From contig NC_069367.1 of the NCBI RefSeq assembly GCF_021730395.1, positions 3,222,501-3,286,500 on the forward strand: DNA of 64,000 nucleotides. Direction: 5' to 3'. Source of the DNA: Mercenaria mercenaria. Its lineage: Eukaryota; Mollusca; Bivalvia; Venerida; Veneridae. Both the position numbers and the translations under genes were made by a program. The notes under the pieces are model-generated. The model searched no databases, was not told the DNA's origin, and worked only from the letters and a program-made list of their open reading frames with translations. This document shows, piece by piece, positions 36,126 to 48,451 of the stretch; the stretch's first letter is position 1; the number at the start of each line of letters is the position of its first letter.

Positions 36126-39100
36126 AATTAAAAACGGGAAACCCCCAACCCCCAACCCCCCCCGGGGGGGGGAAACGAGGGGGTCAAAACCCCAAAACCC
36201 CCAAACCCCCCTAATCCCCCCACCCAACCCCCCAAAACCCCCCCCCCCCCCCACCCCCCCCCAAAACCCCCCACCCCCAAACCCCAACCCCCACCCCCAA
36301 AACCCCAAACCCCCCCCCCCCCCCAACCCCCCCCCCAAAACCCCCCCCCACCCAACCCCAAAACCCCCCCCTCCCCCCCAACCCTAACCCTCCCCCCCCC
36401 CCCCCCCACCCCCACCCCCTCCCCCCCAAAACCCCCCCCCCCCCAACCCCCAAACCCCCCCCCCCCCCCCCCCCAACCCCAAAACCCAAAACCCCCCCCC
36501 CAAACCCTACCCCCCCCCCAACCCCCCAAAACCCCCAAAAACCCAAAACCCCCAACCCTAACCCAAAACCCCCAACCCCCACCCCCCCCCCCCCCACCCC
36601 CCAAAACCCCAAAAACCCAACCCCCAACCCCCAAAACCCCCCCAACCCCTCCCCACCCCCTAAAACCCCCAAACCCTACCCCACCCCCTAAACCCAACCC
36701 AACCCCACCCCCACCCCCCCCCCCACCCCCCCCAACCCCCCCCCCACCCCCCACCCTAAAACCCCCCACCCACCCCCCCCCCAACCCCCCCCCCACCCCC
36801 CCCCAACCCCAAACCCCCCAAACCCAAAACCCCACCCCCCAACCCCAAAACCCCCCCCCTACCCCAACCCCAACCCCCCCAAACCCAACCCAACCCCCCC
36901 CCCTACCCCTCCCCCCCCACCCCCCCACACCCCTCCCCCAAAACCCCCCCCCCACCCCCTCCCCCTAACCCAAACCCCACCCAACCCCCCCCCCCTAACC
37001 CTAACCCCCACCCTCCCCCAAACCCACCCCCCTAACCCCCCCCCAACCCAAACCCCAAACCCCCCCCCCAACCCCCAAAACCCCCCCCCCCCCCACCCCC
37101 TCACCCCCCAACCCCAAACCCCCCACCCTCAAACCCCCCCACCCCCACCCAACCACCCAAAACCCCAAACCCCCACCCTAACCCCCCCCCCCCCCAACCC
37201 ACACCCTCCCCCCACCCCTAACCCCAAACCCCCAACCCCCAACCCAACCCCCACCCCTCCCCTCACCCCCCCCAAAACCCCTAACCCCCCCCAACCCTCC
37301 CCCAAACCCACCCCCCCCCAAACCCAACCCCCTAAAACCCAACCCTCACCCCAAAAACCCCAAAACCCCCCCCCTCCCCCCCCACCCCCAACCCCCCAAA
37401 CCCCACCCCAACCCCCAAACCCACCCCCCAACCCCCCCCCCCCTAACCCTCCCCCCAAACCCCAACCCCCCCCTCCCCCCCAACCCTAACCCAAACCCAA
37501 CCCCCCACCCCCCAACCCCTTCCCCCCAACCCAAAACCCCTAACCCCCCCCCAAAAACCCAACCCCAAACCCAAACCCCACACCAACCCCAACCCCAACC
37601 CACACCCTCCCCCCCTAAACCCCCACCCAACCCAAACCCCCCCCCCCCCTAACCCCCCCCCCTAACCCCCCCCCCCCCCTAACCCCAAACCCCACCCTAA
37701 CCCAACCCCAAAAACCCCCCCCCTAACCCCCCCCTAACCCCCCAAACCCCCACCCCAACCCAAAACCCAAACCCCCCCCAACCCTCCCCTAAACCCCCCC
37801 CCAACCCCTAACCCTAACCCCCCTCACCCCACCCCAAACCCCAAAACCCCCCCCCAAAAACCCCAAAACCCCACCCCCACCCCAACCCCCCAACCCCTAC
37901 CCCAAAACCCCCCAACCCCAAACCCCCACCCAACCCCCCAAACCCAACCCCCCCCCCTCACCCCCCCCTAAACCCCACCCCAACCCCCCCCAAACCCCAA
38001 CCCAAACCCTAACCCCCCACCCCTAACCCTACCCCAACCCTCCCCCTCCCCCTCACCCCAAAACCCTCAACCCCAAACCCCCCCCCCCAAACCCCCCCCC
38101 AACCCCCCCACCCCCAACCCCCACCCCAACCCAAACCAAAACCCCCCCCCCCCTCCCCCCACCCCCAACCCAAAACCCAAACCCCCCCCCTCCCCCCCCC
38201 TAACCCCCAAAACCCAACCCTCCCCCAAACCCAACCCCCCCCCCCCACCCCAACCCTCACCCAAACCCCAACCCCAACCCCCCCCCCCCCCAAAACCCCA
38301 ACCCCCCAAACCCCAACCCAAAACCCCAACCCCCCAAAAACCCCCCCCTCCCCCCAAACCCCCCCCAACCCCCCACCCCCTCCCCCACCCCCAACCCCCC
38401 CCAAACCCCACCCCCCCCTAAACCCCCAAAACCCACCCCCCAAAACCCCAACCCAAAACCCCAAAAACCCAAAACCCCCCCCAACCCTAAAACCCAAAAA
38501 CCCCCCCCCCTCCCCCAACCCCCCCAAACCCCCCAACCCCAAAACCCCCCAACCCCCAAAACCCAACCCCAAAACCCCCCCCACCCCCTAACCCCCCTAA
38601 CCCCCCACCCACACCCTACCCCCAAACCCAAAAAACCCCACCCCTCCCCCCCCCCCTCAACCCCCACCCCAAAAACCCCAACCCCAACCCCCCCCCTACC
38701 CCCACCCCAAACCCCCACCCCCAAAACCCAAACCCAAAACCCCACCCCCACCCCCAACCCCCCCCCCTAAACCCCCCCCCTAAACCCCCCCAACCCTACC
38801 CCCCCAACCCCAAACCCAAACCCCCCAAACCCCCAACCCCCCCCCCTTAAACCCCCACCCCAACCCCCAAACCCCACCCCCCCCCCCCCAAAACCCCACC
38901 CCCCAACCCCAAACCCCCCAAAACCCCCCCCCTCCCCCCAACCCCAAACCCCCCCCCCCCTAACCCCCAACCCTACCCCCCCACCCCAAAACCCCCCCCC
39001 CTCCCCCTCCCCCCCCCACCCCCAAACCCAAACCCCACCCCCTCCCCCCTAACCCCCCCCCTAACCCCCAAAACCCAAACCCCCCTTAAACCCCCAAAAC

Positions 39101-40684
39101 CCCCCCCCCAAACCCTAACCCACCCCCAAACCCCCAAACCCCCCCCCCCCCCCCCCACCCCAACCCCCCCCCCCCCCCCCCCACCCCCCCCCCCCCCCCC
39201 CACCCCCTCCCCCAAACCCCCCCCCCCCCCCCCCACCCTCCCCCCCACCCCCAAACCCCCAACCCCCCACCCCCCAAAACCCCCCCCCCCCCCTCCCCCC
39301 CCCCTCCCCTAAACCCCCCCCCCACCCCCTCCCCCCCCCCCAAACCCCCCCCAAACCCCCCCCCCCCCCCCAAACCCCCCCCCCACCCCCACCCCCTCCC
39401 CCAACCCCCCCCCCCACCCCCCCCCCCACCCCCACCCCCCCCCAAAACCCCCCCCCCCCCCCCCAACCCCCCCCCCCACCCCCCCCCCCAAACCCCCCAA
39501 CCCCCCAAAACCCCCCCCCCCAAAACCCCACCCCCCCAAACCCCAAAAACCCCCCCCCCCCCCCCCTCCCCCCCCCCCCACCCCCCCCCCACCCCACCCC
39601 CACCCCCCCCCCCCCCCCAAACCCCCCCCCCCCCCCCCCCCTCCCCCAAACCCCCCACCCCCTCCCCCAAACCCCCCCCCCCCCCCCCCACCCCCCCCCC
39701 AAAAACCCCCCCCTCCCCCCCCCCCCACCCCCCCCCCCAAACCCCCCCCCCAAACCCCCCCCCCCCCCCCCACCCCCAAACCCCCCCAAAACCCCCCACC
39801 CCCAAAACCCCCCCCCACCCCCCACCCACCCCCCCCCCCACCCCCTCCCCCCCCCCCAACCCCCCCCCCCAACCCTCCCCCAAAACCCCCCCCCCCCCCA
39901 CCCCCCCTCCCCCTCCCCCAAACCCCCCCCCCCCACCCCCACCCCCAAAACCCCCCCCCCCCCCCAACCCCCCCCCCCCCCCCCACCCCCACCCCCCCCC
40001 CACCCCCAAAACCCCCCCCCCCCCCCCCCACCCCCACCCCACCCCCCACCCCCCCCCCCCCCCCCCCACCCCCTACCCCCCCAACCCAACCCCCCCCCCC
40101 TCCCCCCCCCCCCACCCCCCCCCCCACCCCACCCACCCCCTCCCCCCCAAACCCAAACCCCCAAAAACCCCCCCCCCCTCCCCCCTCCCCCCCCCCCCCC
40201 CAAACCCCACCCCCCCCCCCTCACCCCCCCCCACCCCCAAACCCCCCCCCCCCACCCCCACCCCCACCCCTCCCCTCCCCCCCCCCCAAACCCCCCCCCC
40301 CCACCCCCACCCCCCCCCCCCACCCCCACCCCCCCCCCCCCCCCCCTCCCCCCAAACCCCCCCCCCCCCCCCACCCCCCACCCCCCCCCCCACCCCCCCA
40401 ACCCCCCCCCCCACCCCCTCCCCCCCCCACCCCCAACCCCCCCCCCCCCCCCACCCCCACCCCCAAAACCCCACCCCCAACCCCCCCCCCTCCCCCCCCC
40501 CCCAACCCCCCCCCCACCCCCACCCCCCCCCCCCAACCCCCCCCCCCCCCCCCCAAACCCCCCCCCCCCCCCCACCCCCCCCCCCAAACCCCCCCCCCCA
40601 ACCCACCCCCCACCCCCCCCCCCCCAACCCCCCCCCCCCCCCCCCCTCCCCCCCCCCAACCCCCCCCCCCCCCAAACCCCCCCC
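36126..40684 (-). repeat. Telomeric (CCCTAA)n block, C-strand, heavily error-laden
   Basis: Abrupt switch from G-rich to C-rich at about 36126. CCCTAACCCTAA is still legible at about 36990-37020 and 37800-37825. Most of the block is C runs separated by A or AA, and by 39.1-40.68 kb it is almost pure poly-C with scattered A. It ends at 40684 with tttttaaac and re-enters subtelomeric sequence. The minus-strand glycine-rich reading frames here are by-products. Confidence 0.88.
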
Positions 40685-41329
40685 CCCTTTTTAAACACCC
40701 GGACTTTTAACAAATTTTTAAACGTAATTTTCAAACGTTTTTATTAAAAATTTAAGGGGCTTTTTAACTTTTAAAAAATTTTATTAATTGTAATTGACAA
40801 AACTAAAAGGAAATCCTACTCGATAAAAAGTTCCGGGTACGTTTTCCCCCTTGAAATTTTTGGTAAAAAATTTCTTAAATTTAATTAATACCTACACGCC
40901 CGTTAATAAAACAATTTTAAACCCTTTTCCAATTGGTTTTTATGAGGCAAAATTTTAAAATCCTGGTTAAAAACCCTTATAAAAAGCACACGGATAAAAC
41001 CGCTTAAAACCCAACTAACCCCTGACTGCTAGAAACGACCATTTAGCTACTTTTTTAAGGGCCCCAAAAAAAAGAGGGGAAAAAAATTTAAAAAACAAAC
41101 CCCACCGCCCCGGGAATGGCGGGGTTAAAAACAAATTTTCTAGGGCCTTTGAAAAGGCAAAGCCCGTTTTCCGTGTGATAAAGTTTAAAAAAGGAAGGGG
41201 GTTTAAAAAGGGGAAAAGTGGTTTTTTTAGTTCCTTTTCGATAAAGGGATCATGCACCACAGGGAGCCACAGCCAAATTGCCCGGGGAATTCGTCCCCCA
41301 ACAAAGGCCCTCTATCGGTTCCCCGGCCT

Positions 41330-42900
41330 GCACAAAACCTTCAAGGTAAAACGTTAGGGGCCTTTTTATAGGAAGGGGCCTTTGCAGTGATTTAAAGGGC
41401 CCTTTTTAAAAAGGAATGCATTCCTTTTTATAAAGGCTTTCCTTTTGGGAAAGGCCCCCAAACCAATTTTCACTTAGGGTTCTGGGGTTTTGGGGTTTGG
41501 GGTTTTGGGGCAGGCCTTTATACGGGGAAAGGGGCCCTTTTTTTGGGACAAGGGGCCTTTAAAACCCCCAACCCGGCCTGTGCAAAGGCCCCCCAAAAAT
41601 TTTTATACTTTAAAAACGAAGGGTTTTGGGTTTTGGGTTTGGCCCCGGGCCTTTTTAAAGGGAAAGGGGCCCTTTTTATGTGACAATAAAGCCTTTAAAA
41701 GGAATGCAGTCCCCCATATAAAGGCCCCCTGTACCCAAAGGCCCTCAAAATTTTTATACTTTAATATTCTTAGGGTTTTAGGTTAGGGGTTTTTTCCAGC
41801 CTTTATACAGGAAAGGGGGGCCCTTTGGGATGAGGGCAATAAAGCCTTTTTATAGGGGAAAGCAGTCCTATAAAAGGGTTTCCCGTACTAAGGCCCTCAA
41901 CCCTTTTACACTTAAAGTTTTTTGGGGCAGGCCTTTTTTTAAAAGGGGAAAAGGGGCCCTTTTTATGTGACAATAAGCCTTTTTTAGATTGCTTTCCCAT
42001 ATAAAGGCCCCCTTTCCCCCACAAAGGGCCCCACTTTATTACCCTTTTGGGCTTTTTGACAGGGGGCCCTTTTCATAGGAAAAAAGGGCCTTTGTAAGTA
42101 TTTTTAAAAGGGCCCCTTAAAAGGAAAGCATTCCCCTACAAAGCCTTCCCGCCAAAGGCCCTCACTTTTTTACACTTTTTCTTTTTGACAGGGGGCCTTT
42201 AAAATAGGGGGAGGGCCTTTGTTGTATTTAAAAGGGGCCCCTATATAGGGAAGGGATTCCCATACCAAAAGGGCCCTTCCCCCCCCAAAAGGGCCCCCAC
42301 TTTATTACACTTTTTCTTTTGACAGGGGGCCCTTTTCATAGGAAGGGGCCTTTTTTATTGGAAATTTTAAAAGGGCCCCCTTAAAAGGGAAAGCATTCCC
42401 ATACAAAGCCTTCCCCACCAAGGCCCTCACTTTAATTTTCACTTTGTCTTTTTGACAGGCCCTTTTCATAGGAAAAGGGGCCCTTTTTTGTTTATTTAAA
42501 AAAGGGCCCTAAATAGGGAAAGCATTCCCATACAAAGGCCCTTTCCCGCCCCAAAAAGGCCCCCCACTTTAATTTCACTTTTTCTTTTTTTACGGGCCAT
42601 TTCAAAGGAAAGGGCCTTTTTTATTGATTTAAAGGCCTCTATATAGGAATGCATTCCCATACAAAGGCCTTCCCGCACAAAGGCCCTCACTTTATTACAC
42701 TTTGTCTTTTTTTACAGGGCCCTTTTCAAAGGAGAAAGGGGCCCTTTTTTTTGTGATTTAAAGGCCCTATATAGGAAGCAAACCCAACAAAAGGCCCTTT
42801 TCCCCTTAAAAAAGGCCCCCTTTCTTCCCAACAAAAAGGGTTTCCCGTGCAAAGGGCCCCATAATTTTGCACTTGGTGAGTTTTTAGGGTAGCTTCCAAA
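41330..42900. repeat. Subtelomeric satellite, unit about 125 bp (right arm)
   Basis: Mirror of 29930-31600. The landmark GGAATGCATTCCCATACAAAG recurs with CTTTATTACACTTTGTCTTT and AAAGGCCTCTATATAGG in the complementary order, for example near 42120, 42240, 42390, 42515 and 42640. Confidence 0.82.
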
Positions 42901-44444
42901 ACAAAGGGGCTTCCTAACAAAACCCTCAAAATATCACACTTAAACCCCTTTTTAAAGCATTTACATCAGCATGTTTTGGCCATGGTTTTTTTCCCGGGCC
43001 CAAAAGGGAAGAAACCTTTTACCAGCTCTACACCCCCGACCATAAAACCCCAGAGGTCCTGGTAGTCCATCCATGGTGTCGGGGGAGGATACACTTTTCC
43101 CTTAAAGGAAAAAAAAATCCCAAAATGACGTTAATTTACCTTAATTTTGGGCCAAATTTTAAGGTCCATAACCCCCTCAAGGGTTTAAAACCCATCGAGG
43201 GCAAAACCCCCCCCGATTGATGTCTGGGACTGTGCTCGACGATTCCAAACCCAAAAATTTTTCCCGAACGGAGACCATGACCTTTGGGCCCCCCAAACAT
43301 CAAATCTCAAAGTGGGTCATATATGTTTTTCTCCTTTCCCCGGAGTAAACCCCCCCCCTTACCCCCCATTTTTCCCAACAAAGGCCCGGGTTTACAAAAA
43401 AACAACCACAAAATCAAAATTTTTTAACCCCCTTTTACTACAAAGGGCCCTTCCCCCAAAATTTGGGCCCTTTGGGCATGTATTAGACACACATATACGG
43501 GGGCCGTTTACTCCCTTATGTAGCACAAAAATTTTTTTGCATGTCAGGGCTGGGAAAAAAAGAGTGGGGAAAAACATTTTTGGGGCCCTAAACCCACTTT
43601 TTTAAAAAAGGTCGAATTATATCAAATGTATCATTTCCTGTACAAAGGCCCTTCAGGGCTTGGAATTTTTTTACTTTTCCAAAAAAAAAAATCCTTAGCA
43701 CCCGAACACTACCAGAACCGAAACCCTTTACCCCCCACCACACCCCGACCACGACCCCCCACCCCAAAACCCCGACCCCCCAACGACCCCAACCCCCACC
43801 CCAACCCCGACTAACCAATTGTTTTTCCTCCCACGAGTAATTGGGCCTTGTATAGGAAAATACCACCCCAGAAGGGTTTTCAAGGGCGATAATCCAAAAA
43901 GAAAAATTTTTGAGGGGTTTTGTATAGGGGTAAATTTTTACCCCGACGGCAACTAAGGGGAAAAAATTTTAAGGGAACAATTTTAAAAACGAAAGGGCCC
44001 TTTGTATAGGAAGTAATTCAAAAACCCCCTTTCACCAAGGGGAAAAAAATTTGAAGGGAGACAACTTTGTAGAAAAGCCCTTTGTATAGGAAAAGGGCCT
44101 CCAACCACTATATGTACCAACGGGGTTTAAAAAAACTGGTCATATTTTGGAAAATTTTTTGTTTCAAAAACCCCCCCCCCAAAAAAGGGCAAACCCACCC
44201 TTGAAAGAGCACGTCCAAAAAGTCCCCAAAAATTTAAAAACGAGGACAAACCCCAAGGTCAAGGTCCCCAAACCCCTTTTGCCAAAATGCAAACCCGGGG
44301 GGTTTTAAAAGGAAACCACAAGCCACTAAATTTGGGGCGGGCCTTTTGGGGCAAACCACTAAATGGGGCCGCAACCACTATAAGGGGTTTTTTCGTTTTA
44401 AAGGGCCCACCTTTTATAGGAAAACCCCAGGGCCTCTATACGGG

Positions 44445-44637
44445 GTAACACTGAAAACCCCAACCCTAACCCCCCAACCCTAACCCCAAACCCCAACCCT
44501 AACCCAAAACCCTAACCCTAACCCTAACCCTAAACCCAAACCCCAAACCAAACCCTAACCCTAACCCTAACCCTAACCCAAAACCCAACCCCTAACCCTA
44601 ACCCTCCCCTAACCCACCCCCTCCCCCCTCTACCCCG
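44445..44637 (-). repeat. Interstitial CCCTAA tract, right arm
   Basis: Contains CCCTAACCCTAACCCTAACC runs. It is the mirror of 28141-28335. Confidence 0.85.
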
Positions 44638-45514
44638 GATGTTGTCAAGAATGTTTGGTATTAGTGTCTCGTACATTGAGACTGAAATAAAGCATCTGAT
44701 GATGCACTTTCAACGTATATACAGTTGCCAAGTATTTAGAACTGGCAGCAGTTGCGGGGACGTTGACCTAAGCTTCAAGTGGCTGTTTGAGCCATAGATG
44801 GCACCAGCCATGAATTATATAAGCCTCTGATAACCAACACGAATTTATTCAGGCCAAAAAATTCCACTGCCCTTCAACATAACATGGTAAAATTTTTTTA
44901 TATTGAATCGGGTTTTCTTGGTACCAGAAAACGCACAAACAAAAGGGCTAATGCGTAAAAATTTGTACACAGATTGCACTTTCCGAAACGATTCGGGTAA
45001 TTAAAAAAAAATATTCCAAAGGGACACCTTTTAACATTTTACTGGCGGGAAACGCAGTCAAAAAAGGCAAAGGGTACGATAAACGAAACACAAGGGGATA
45101 TAGAGATCATTTGAACCCAATGGGCAAAATAAAGACTTAAAGGGGTAACCCTTTGTGTGGCGCAACCCAGGAGTTTTGTTGCTTTTACGTAGATATGGCA
45201 GCTTTGGGTGCAGGGGGAAATCCTTTTGGGGTTACTTTTAAAATTTGGGAAAAAATGTATGCATAATTTTTTGCTACGCTTCTTACTTATTTTTTACGGG
45301 ATTTCTTTGAGAAACTCCCGATTTTTTCGCTAAACGGTGTCCATCTTTACATCGGTCAGCTTGTACATCTATTATACCTTTTCTTTTTTTAAATCAGTTG
45401 TTGGAAATTTTAAAAACGGGAAAAAACTTTTGCACACAAACGAACCATTAGTACCGAAACAAAAAATATCAATTGTCAAAACATAAAAACACAAAACAAA
45501 AAAAACAATTTAAA

Positions 45515-45850
45515 AATTTTTTAATAATTTTTGATTGATCAAGTTATTCATACATGTGATATTTTTTCTACTTTTAACATTATGACCATATCAACTGGCT
45601 ATACATGAATCCTAAATCCGGCAATGTAAAAATTGCCTAAAATTTTTATTTGATTCTTTATGGAAAAATTTTACCCCAGGTTTTTTTGTAAAAAAGGGGC
45701 GGCATTTTAGTTCCTTTTACGATAACCCCCTTTAAAACAAAACCCAAAATTTATTTTTCAAAGTTTAACATTCCACAGCTCCCGCTAAGAAATTTTTGGG
45801 CAAGGCGCCCCTTTTCCCATCCTTCATAATTTTCAGAATGTCTATTTTTT
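45515..45850 (-). pseudogene. Mirror copy of the METTL24-like terminal exon
   Basis: Reverse complement of 26865-27224, with the acceptor still visible (ctgaaatgaaat at 45851 onward). It carries many small length differences and no intact frame. The partner upstream exon (25258-25438) is absent, because the homology ends at about 47120. If the palindrome is an assembly artefact, this is not a second gene but unpolished sequence of the first. Confidence 0.8.
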
Positions 45851-46799
45851 CTGAAATGAAATATATTTTAAATGTGAACTATAAACGTGCTGGAAACCAG
45901 AAAACATTAAGAATTTTTTCTATATATCTGTGCATGGCGATTCTCATACCTAAATACCAAAAAAAATGGGATTTTCCGAACAAAAGGGGGGTCAATTTAA
46001 ACCGATTGCTGTAATACAAAATGTTAAAAACATCTCAACTGCCCAAAAAACCGTAATTTGTTACAAATATTTGTAATAGCACAGTAAAAAAGGGGGTAAT
46101 TTTTTGGGGGGTTTCCCCCCCGTCATCGTTTAGTTTTTAAGTCATTTTTTAAAAACCGAAACATTTGAATTTTTGGGTGTTTTCCCCATAAAAAAAGGGA
46201 TTTAAAAATTCACATGGGTTTGTAAAAATCACAATTCTTTTTTTTAAAGACTATGTTTTCCCAGGTAACAACTGACCTACCTTTTATTTATTTCAGTGTA
46301 AACTGCAAAATTTTTAAAAAAGTTGGATGTTACCCAACATGTTTTTAAATTTGAACGCAACAATGATAACACTTTCGTTTTGTGAGTTTTAGATGCAAGT
46401 GTTCATTTTTTCCGTTTTAACTAAAAAACACACATTTTTAAAACTTAGAATGCATCATAGAAATAAATAAATTTTTATTGAAACGAATAAATTTTAAAGG
46501 GAAGACAGATGACGGCCAAAGGCAAAAGATTTTTCGATTTCTGTAACACTATTACAGGGGAAAAAATTTAAAAAAAAAAAAAAGATTTGAAAAAGATATT
46601 ACATTGAAAAAAAGAAAATACACATTATGCTTTTTATTTTTTACATCAATTTCTTCTGCTCACTAACGCAATTTTGACTTTTTTATATTGAAAAGACTTT
46701 TAAAATTTTTTTCTTTATATAAAAAAAGATTTCTGAATTCTCAGGTCCTTTTTATCACATTTCTGACGAAAGAAATTTTCTGAATTCGAAAAAAAATTT

Positions 46800-47085
46800 C
46801 ATCAAAATTTTTTTTGAGTCATTTTGTAAACTTCTTGAAAATTTTTTTTTTACAATTGATTTTTCTTAAATATCATACTTATCATTTTGAACAAGTCCTT
46901 TTAAAACCCATCTTTGGGAAGTATTTTTATGATTTATTTTCGTCAAGATTTATTTGGCGTCATTTTGTAAACTACTTGAAAATTTCTTTTTTCGAAATTT
47001 TTTTTTTTCTTAAATATCATACTTTAAAATTGAACAAGTGCCTTTTAAAACGACTTTGGTAAGTATTGTTAGCATGAACAAGTAA
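46800..47085 (-). repeat. Mirror of the 143-bp tandem duplication
   Basis: Two inverted, noisier copies (46810-46930 and 46945-47075) of the units at 25602-25882. Confidence 0.85.
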
Positions 47086-47120
47086 CTCCTTTTTTTAGCC
47101 TAATTTTCCTTTCACTTTAT

Positions 47121-47689
47121 TCTTAAAAATTTGTTTAAATGTTAACTCGACGGAGCCTTGTGCCAAACCTCGGTTCTATAAAAGTTTACTCTCCAGAAGA
47201 TATCCATTTTGCATCTACAACCAGTGTAAACAATTTATAATTTGCAGCGAATTTGGACTTTAAACGAAACATGTCAGCAGAGACACAGATGCTATGAGCA
47301 AAACAATGTTCCTTCTCATAAACAACAACTTATTTACGCTTCGTTTTCGAGAATTCTCAGCAATTTAAATTGTTTACGTTTGCATAGCTGTTCTTGTGAA
47401 ACAAAACGATTACATGTGATTACGAAAGATAAAATGGAAACAGAAATGTGTAGAAATTTGCAAAAATGACACAAGAAACAAAAAAAATAAACAAAAAGAA
47501 AAAAGAAAAAGAAAAAAGCAGTCCGAGTGAACGACAAAACTGTAGGAATTGTAGGACAGCACTGACATTTATTGTTTCACTAGCAAATCTGATTGTTGTC
47601 AGTTACTTCAACATTTGATCTTAACTGCAGATAAAATAGTTGTGGTTTCATTCTTCTGTTCTATTTTTTGTTTTTGTTTTATGATCTAA
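47121..47689. other. Unique flank of the right arm, no gene recognised
   Basis: Ordinary, low-noise AT-rich sequence begins immediately outside the palindrome. Contains an A/AG-rich stretch (47470-47520). Confidence 0.45.
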
Positions 47690-47995
47690 GAGGCCTGTAC
47701 TGGTTCTTCCCAGGAAAGACGGCTTCGCGTGTATCGTTGCTATACACCGAGAACCAGACTGTCTATTCGCAAAGAGCTATGCTAAGTTAGCCAGCCAGGC
47801 CTGTATCTAAAATGGATTTCTCTCTATTTGTTCTGGGGGCTTTATCTCACTCTTATCCTCTGTTCAGATCTCTTTGTGTCTGTATTAGTAGAGGATGAAT
47901 TTCGCGCAATGTGTGGCTGCGCTTGCGCTATGTAAAGCGCTTTTTAGCGTGTTTATCATGAAAAAGGCGGTATATAAATCTGGTAAAATAATATC
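47690..47995 (+). mobile_element. SINE-like repeat body with GCGGTATATAAAT tail
   Basis: Begins with GGCCTGTACTGGTTCTTCCC, has a short hairpin GTGTATCGTTGCTATACAC, and ends GTAAAGCGCTTTTTAGCGTG ... AAAAAGGCGGTATATAAATC followed by a TAAAATAATA-type tail. The GCGC...GGYGSTATATAAAT ending is typical of 3' tails that SINEs share with LINEs. It could belong to a molluscan V-SINE (RUDI-like). No tRNA head is visible in this copy. The family assignment is from memory. Confidence 0.55.
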
Positions 47996-48178
47996 ATCTT
48001 ATCTTCTCCGGCTTACATGCTTATCTTATGATCTAACATATTCTTCTTATCATTTTACAGGAATTAGTTCCTTATTCCTTATTTGAAAAGAGAATAATGA
48101 ATACGAGACCAGTCTTTTTGTCATTATTCAAACAGTCTAAAAATAAAAGCATAGAAAACAAGCCAAATACTAAAATAT

Positions 48179-48406
48179 TATAGTGCGTTTTATTTGACCT
48201 GGCGGGGCAGAGTTAATTTTTTGCTTATGCAAATAATTATAATCTCAAAAAAACGAGCAAAGTAGGTACAGCTACAGTGGTTACGATTTAAGGTAGATGG
48301 CCAAGGCATAAGAAATCAGATTGCCAAATATACTACATAGCCTGCGTAATAATGCAGCGGACTGTCGCGAAACCCCGCCCCGCGAGGTCGATTAAAATGC
48401 ACTATA
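48179..48406. mobile_element. MITE, 228 bp, about 35-bp TIRs
   Basis: Left end TATAGTGCGTTTTATTTGAC and right end (complement TATAGTGCATTTTAATCGAC) are inverted copies that extend into a GGCGGGGC segment. The ends start and finish with TATA, so a TA target duplication is possible. It lies 46 bp from the stop codon of the P450 copy. Confidence 0.8.
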
Positions 48407-48451
48407 CTGAATTTCACACAAGCATGAAACAAAAGAATCGTAACGCTCGCT

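Larger units (their letters stand above)
36126..47120. repeat. Right arm of telomere-centred giant inverted repeat
   Basis: Reverse-complement copy of 25555-36125, about 11 kb. The copy is visibly noisier than the left arm even in the ordinary-complexity part (44640-47085), for example longer T runs and lost bases in the duplicated unit. Homology stops near 47120, within the complement of the aaaattaggctag sequence. The DNA beyond does not match the left flank. Confidence 0.92.

Noticed and set aside
36128-40734. Glycine-rich minus-strand ORFs up to 539 codons (39115-40734, 39086-40069, 36128-36955 and others)
   Set aside because: They are translations of error-inflated telomeric C-strand DNA. 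Every frame lacks stops because the text is almost all C with some A.
45515-45850. Second METTL24-like gene on the minus strand
   Set aside because: It is the noisy mirror of the same exon, lacks the preceding exon, and is best explained as the palindrome's right arm.
48185-48200. AATAAA-type polyadenylation signal of the P450 copy (minus strand CAAATAAAACGC)
   Set aside because: It lies inside the TIR of the 48179-48406 MITE, not in a P450 3' end.
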